From an uncultured Parabacteroides sp. (GTDB lineage Bacteria > Bacteroidota > Bacteroidia > Bacteroidales > Tannerellaceae): a stretch of 16,974 bases of DNA. Made by a program: the position numbers and the translations under genes. This document shows positions 15,713-16,974 of the stretch, one piece after another (position 1 is the first letter of the stretch; each line of letters starts with the position of its first letter). The notes under the pieces are model-generated. The model did not search any database. It was not told where the DNA came from and saw only the letters and a program-made list of their open reading frames with translations. The stretch is taken from NCBI GenBank assembly GCA_900552415.1, contig USAD01000019.1, forward strand, positions 1 through 16,974, given 5' to 3'.

Positions 15713-16974
15713 ATGAGGAGAAGTATGATCTATCTGATGGCCCTGGTTGTCTGTCTTTTCTCGGGCTGCGAGAAAGGCGACGAGTATGAGCCGTCGCCCC
15801 GCGAGAATTTCGAGGCGTTGTGGAAGATATTGGACGAGAACTATTGTTTCTTCAGTTATAAGCAGGTGGATTGGGATGAGGTGCACGAGCGCTACAGTCC
15901 GCTGATCACCGACACGATGTCGCAGATCGCCCTGTTCGACACGTTGGCCAACATGACCAACGAGCTGAAGGATGGGCATACGAACCTGGTCTCGCAGTTC
16001 AATACCTCCCGTTATTGGGATTGGTATCTCGACTATCCGGATAATTTCGACTCCAAGATCCAGGAGAATTACCTCGGGCGTGATTACGCGATCGCCGGAG
16101 GCCTCGAATACACCACTTTGGCCGACGGGAAGGTCGGTTATGTCTATTACGGCAGCTTTTCCTCCTCAGCGGGCGAGAATGGCCTCGATTATGTCCTGCT
16201 CGCCTTCAAGGATTGCCAGGGATTGATCTTTGATATCCGCAATAACGGCGGTGGCCTGCTCTCGAACAGCGAGCGCATCGCTTCCCGTTTTGCCGACCAG
16301 AAGACGCTGACCGGTTATATTCAGCACAAGACGGGCAAGGGGCATGATGATTTCTCGGAGCCTTATCCTGTTTATGTGGAGCCTTCCGAGCGGGTGCGCT
16401 GGTTGAGGCCTGTCGTGGTCCTGACCAACCGGCAATGCTATAGCGCCGCCAACGATTTCGTGCAACGGATGCGTGAGATGCCCTACGCGGTGATTATGGG
16501 CGATCGCACGGGCGGTGGCAGCGGCATGCCTTTCAACTCGGAATTGCCCAACGGCTGGTCGATCCGCTTCTCGGCGTCGCCCCTGCTCGACAAGAATTAT
16601 GAGCCGACACGATCATCGAGCTGGCGATCCAATACATCGACGAGTATTATCAGGGGAAATAGCTATTTTTTTGTTAAAACGCTGATTGGCAGATCTCCCG
16701 CGAGTTCGCGCCAACTCTGCGTAGCCCTACGCCGACTTACCGCGAGTTCGCGCCAGCTCCGTGTAGCCCTACGCCGACCTGCCGCGAGTTCGCGCCGGCT
16801 CCGTGTAGCCCTCCGCCGACCTGCCGCGGGTTCGCGCCGGCTCCGTGTAGCCCTACGCCGACTTGCCGCGGGTTCGCGCCGGCTCCGCGTAGCCCTACGC
16901 CGACCCGCCGCGAGCTTGCGCCAATTTAGTTTATCCCTTCCGCCCAGGGAAAGATGGCGGAGGAAAGAGGCTTG
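15713..16974 (+). CDS. S41 family peptidase lipoprotein, 3' end disrupted
   Basis: The product begins as a lipoprotein: MRRSMIYLMALVVCLFSGC with lipobox cysteine Cys19. Residues 20-295 read as an S41 (C-terminal processing/Tricorn-like) serine protease: ENFEALWKILDENYCFF, LANMTNELKDGHTNLVS, the strand GLIFDIRNNGGGLL, then LTNRQCYSAANDFVQRM with Ser244 as the likely nucleophile, and GDRTGGGSGMPF. After DKNYEPT (to about 16609) the usual TExGIxPDxxV segment is absent and the frame changes. The expected C-terminus (DTIIELAIQYIDEYYQGK) follows in another frame, with its stop at 16660-16662. In the original frame the chain continues without a stop through the 42-bp tandem repeats to the window edge. 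It is probably a damaged gene; the catalytic domain may still fold. It is the third gene of the parC run. Confidence 0.82.
   Translation, partial: MRRSMIYLMALVVCLFSGCEKGDEYEPSPRENFEALWKILDENYCFFSYKQVDWDEVHERYSPLITDTMSQIALFDTLANMTNELKDGHTNLVSQFNTSRYWDWYLDYPDNFDSKIQENYLGRDYAIAGGLEYTTLADGKVGYVYYGSFSSSAGENGLDYVLLAFKDCQGLIFDIRNNGGGLLSNSERIASRFADQKTLTGYIQHKTGKGHDDFSEPYPVYVEPSERVRWLRPVVVLTNRQCYSAANDFVQRMREMPYAVIMGDRTGGGSGMPFNSELPNGWSIRFSASPLLDKNYEPTRSSSWRSNTSTSIIRGNSYFFVKTLIGRSPASSRQLCVALRRLTASSRQLRVALRRPAASSRRLRVALRRPAAGSRRLRVALRRLAAGSRRLRVALRRPAASLRQFSLSLPPRERWRRKEA
16606..16662 (+). other. Displaced original C-terminus and stop of the S41 gene
   Basis: Read two bases out of frame with the S41 gene, this stretch encodes DTIIELAIQYIDEYYQGK and ends in TAG at 16660-16662. 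It is an amphipathic helix of the kind that ends Bacteroidetes S41 lipoproteins. The junction at CGAC suits a deletion between short direct repeats, of a length 3n+1. Confidence 0.8.
16698..16926. repeat. 42-bp GC-rich tandem array, five full copies plus a partial
   Basis: Units start at 16698, 16740, 16782, 16824 and 16866, all exactly 42 bases, with a degenerate sixth from 16908. Each starts CCGCGAGTTCGCGCC (dyad GCGA/TCGC) and contains CGTAGCCCTACG or a variant, a perfect or near-perfect inverted repeat, before CGCCGAC. Units differ by a few substitutions and no indels. In the S41 frame the unit codes for ASSRRLRVALRRPA. Two frames on the opposite strand are also open, so coding potential is not decisive. 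It is much more GC-rich than the sequence just before it. Confidence 0.93.

Noticed and set aside
16698..16926. CRISPR array
   Set aside because: Direct 42-bp units without unique spacers and no cas genes; it is a plain tandem repeat. The same applies to 5754-5857.

Overview
The window looks like a chromosomal segment of a Bacteroidales bacterium, probably of the Parabacteroides/Tannerella group. The evidence is protein style (PA14-fused phosphoesterase, small two-domain Ppx, Bacteroidetes-type MurF and ParC, a DUF3316-like protein, an S41 lipoprotein) and Bacteroidetes -7 promoter elements (TAnnTTTG or the variant TAnnTTCG) in front of several genes. The genus is inference; the GC-rich coding sequence would be high for most Parabacteroides. 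No rRNA, tRNA, CRISPR array, phage or IS element was seen.

Layout: (1) 13-4489, minus strand: a polyphosphate operon, ppk1 then a Ppx/GppA phosphatase (17-base overlap) then a secreted metallophosphoesterase with a PA14 domain. (2) 4490-6092, an accessory-looking stretch: a 53-codon plus-strand ORF converging, through a strong hairpin, on a DUF6261-like gene with a low-complexity acidic tail; a palindromic tandem array of 42-43 bp period; and the unlisted C-terminal remnant of a HigA-type antitoxin. (3) 6130-7806, minus: SulP anion transporter with STAS domain. (4) 8069-8647, plus: rubrerythrin, ending in a bidirectional terminator shared with nadB (8708-10300, minus). (5) 10301-10801: about 500 bases without a clear protein gene, holding the nadB promoter, a promoter plus terminator pair that could make a small RNA of about 75 nt, a 19-bp perfect inverted repeat and three 18-bp tandem repeats, then the murF promoter. 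(6) 10802-16662 and beyond, plus: murF, parC, a secreted DUF3316-like protein (ATGA overlap with parC) and an S41 peptidase lipoprotein.

The most notable observation is at the right end. The S41 gene has lost a short segment near its 3' end, so its old C-terminus and stop lie out of frame. Its reading frame instead runs through a 42-bp GC-rich tandem array (42 = 14 codons) with no stop before the window edge, which would add an arginine-rich 14-residue repeat tail. Three intergenic spots (5754-5857, 10613-10744, 16698-16926) carry short tandem or dyad arrays of unknown function. The rest is ordinary housekeeping: polyphosphate turnover, oxidative defence, NAD synthesis, peptidoglycan precursor synthesis and chromosome decatenation.
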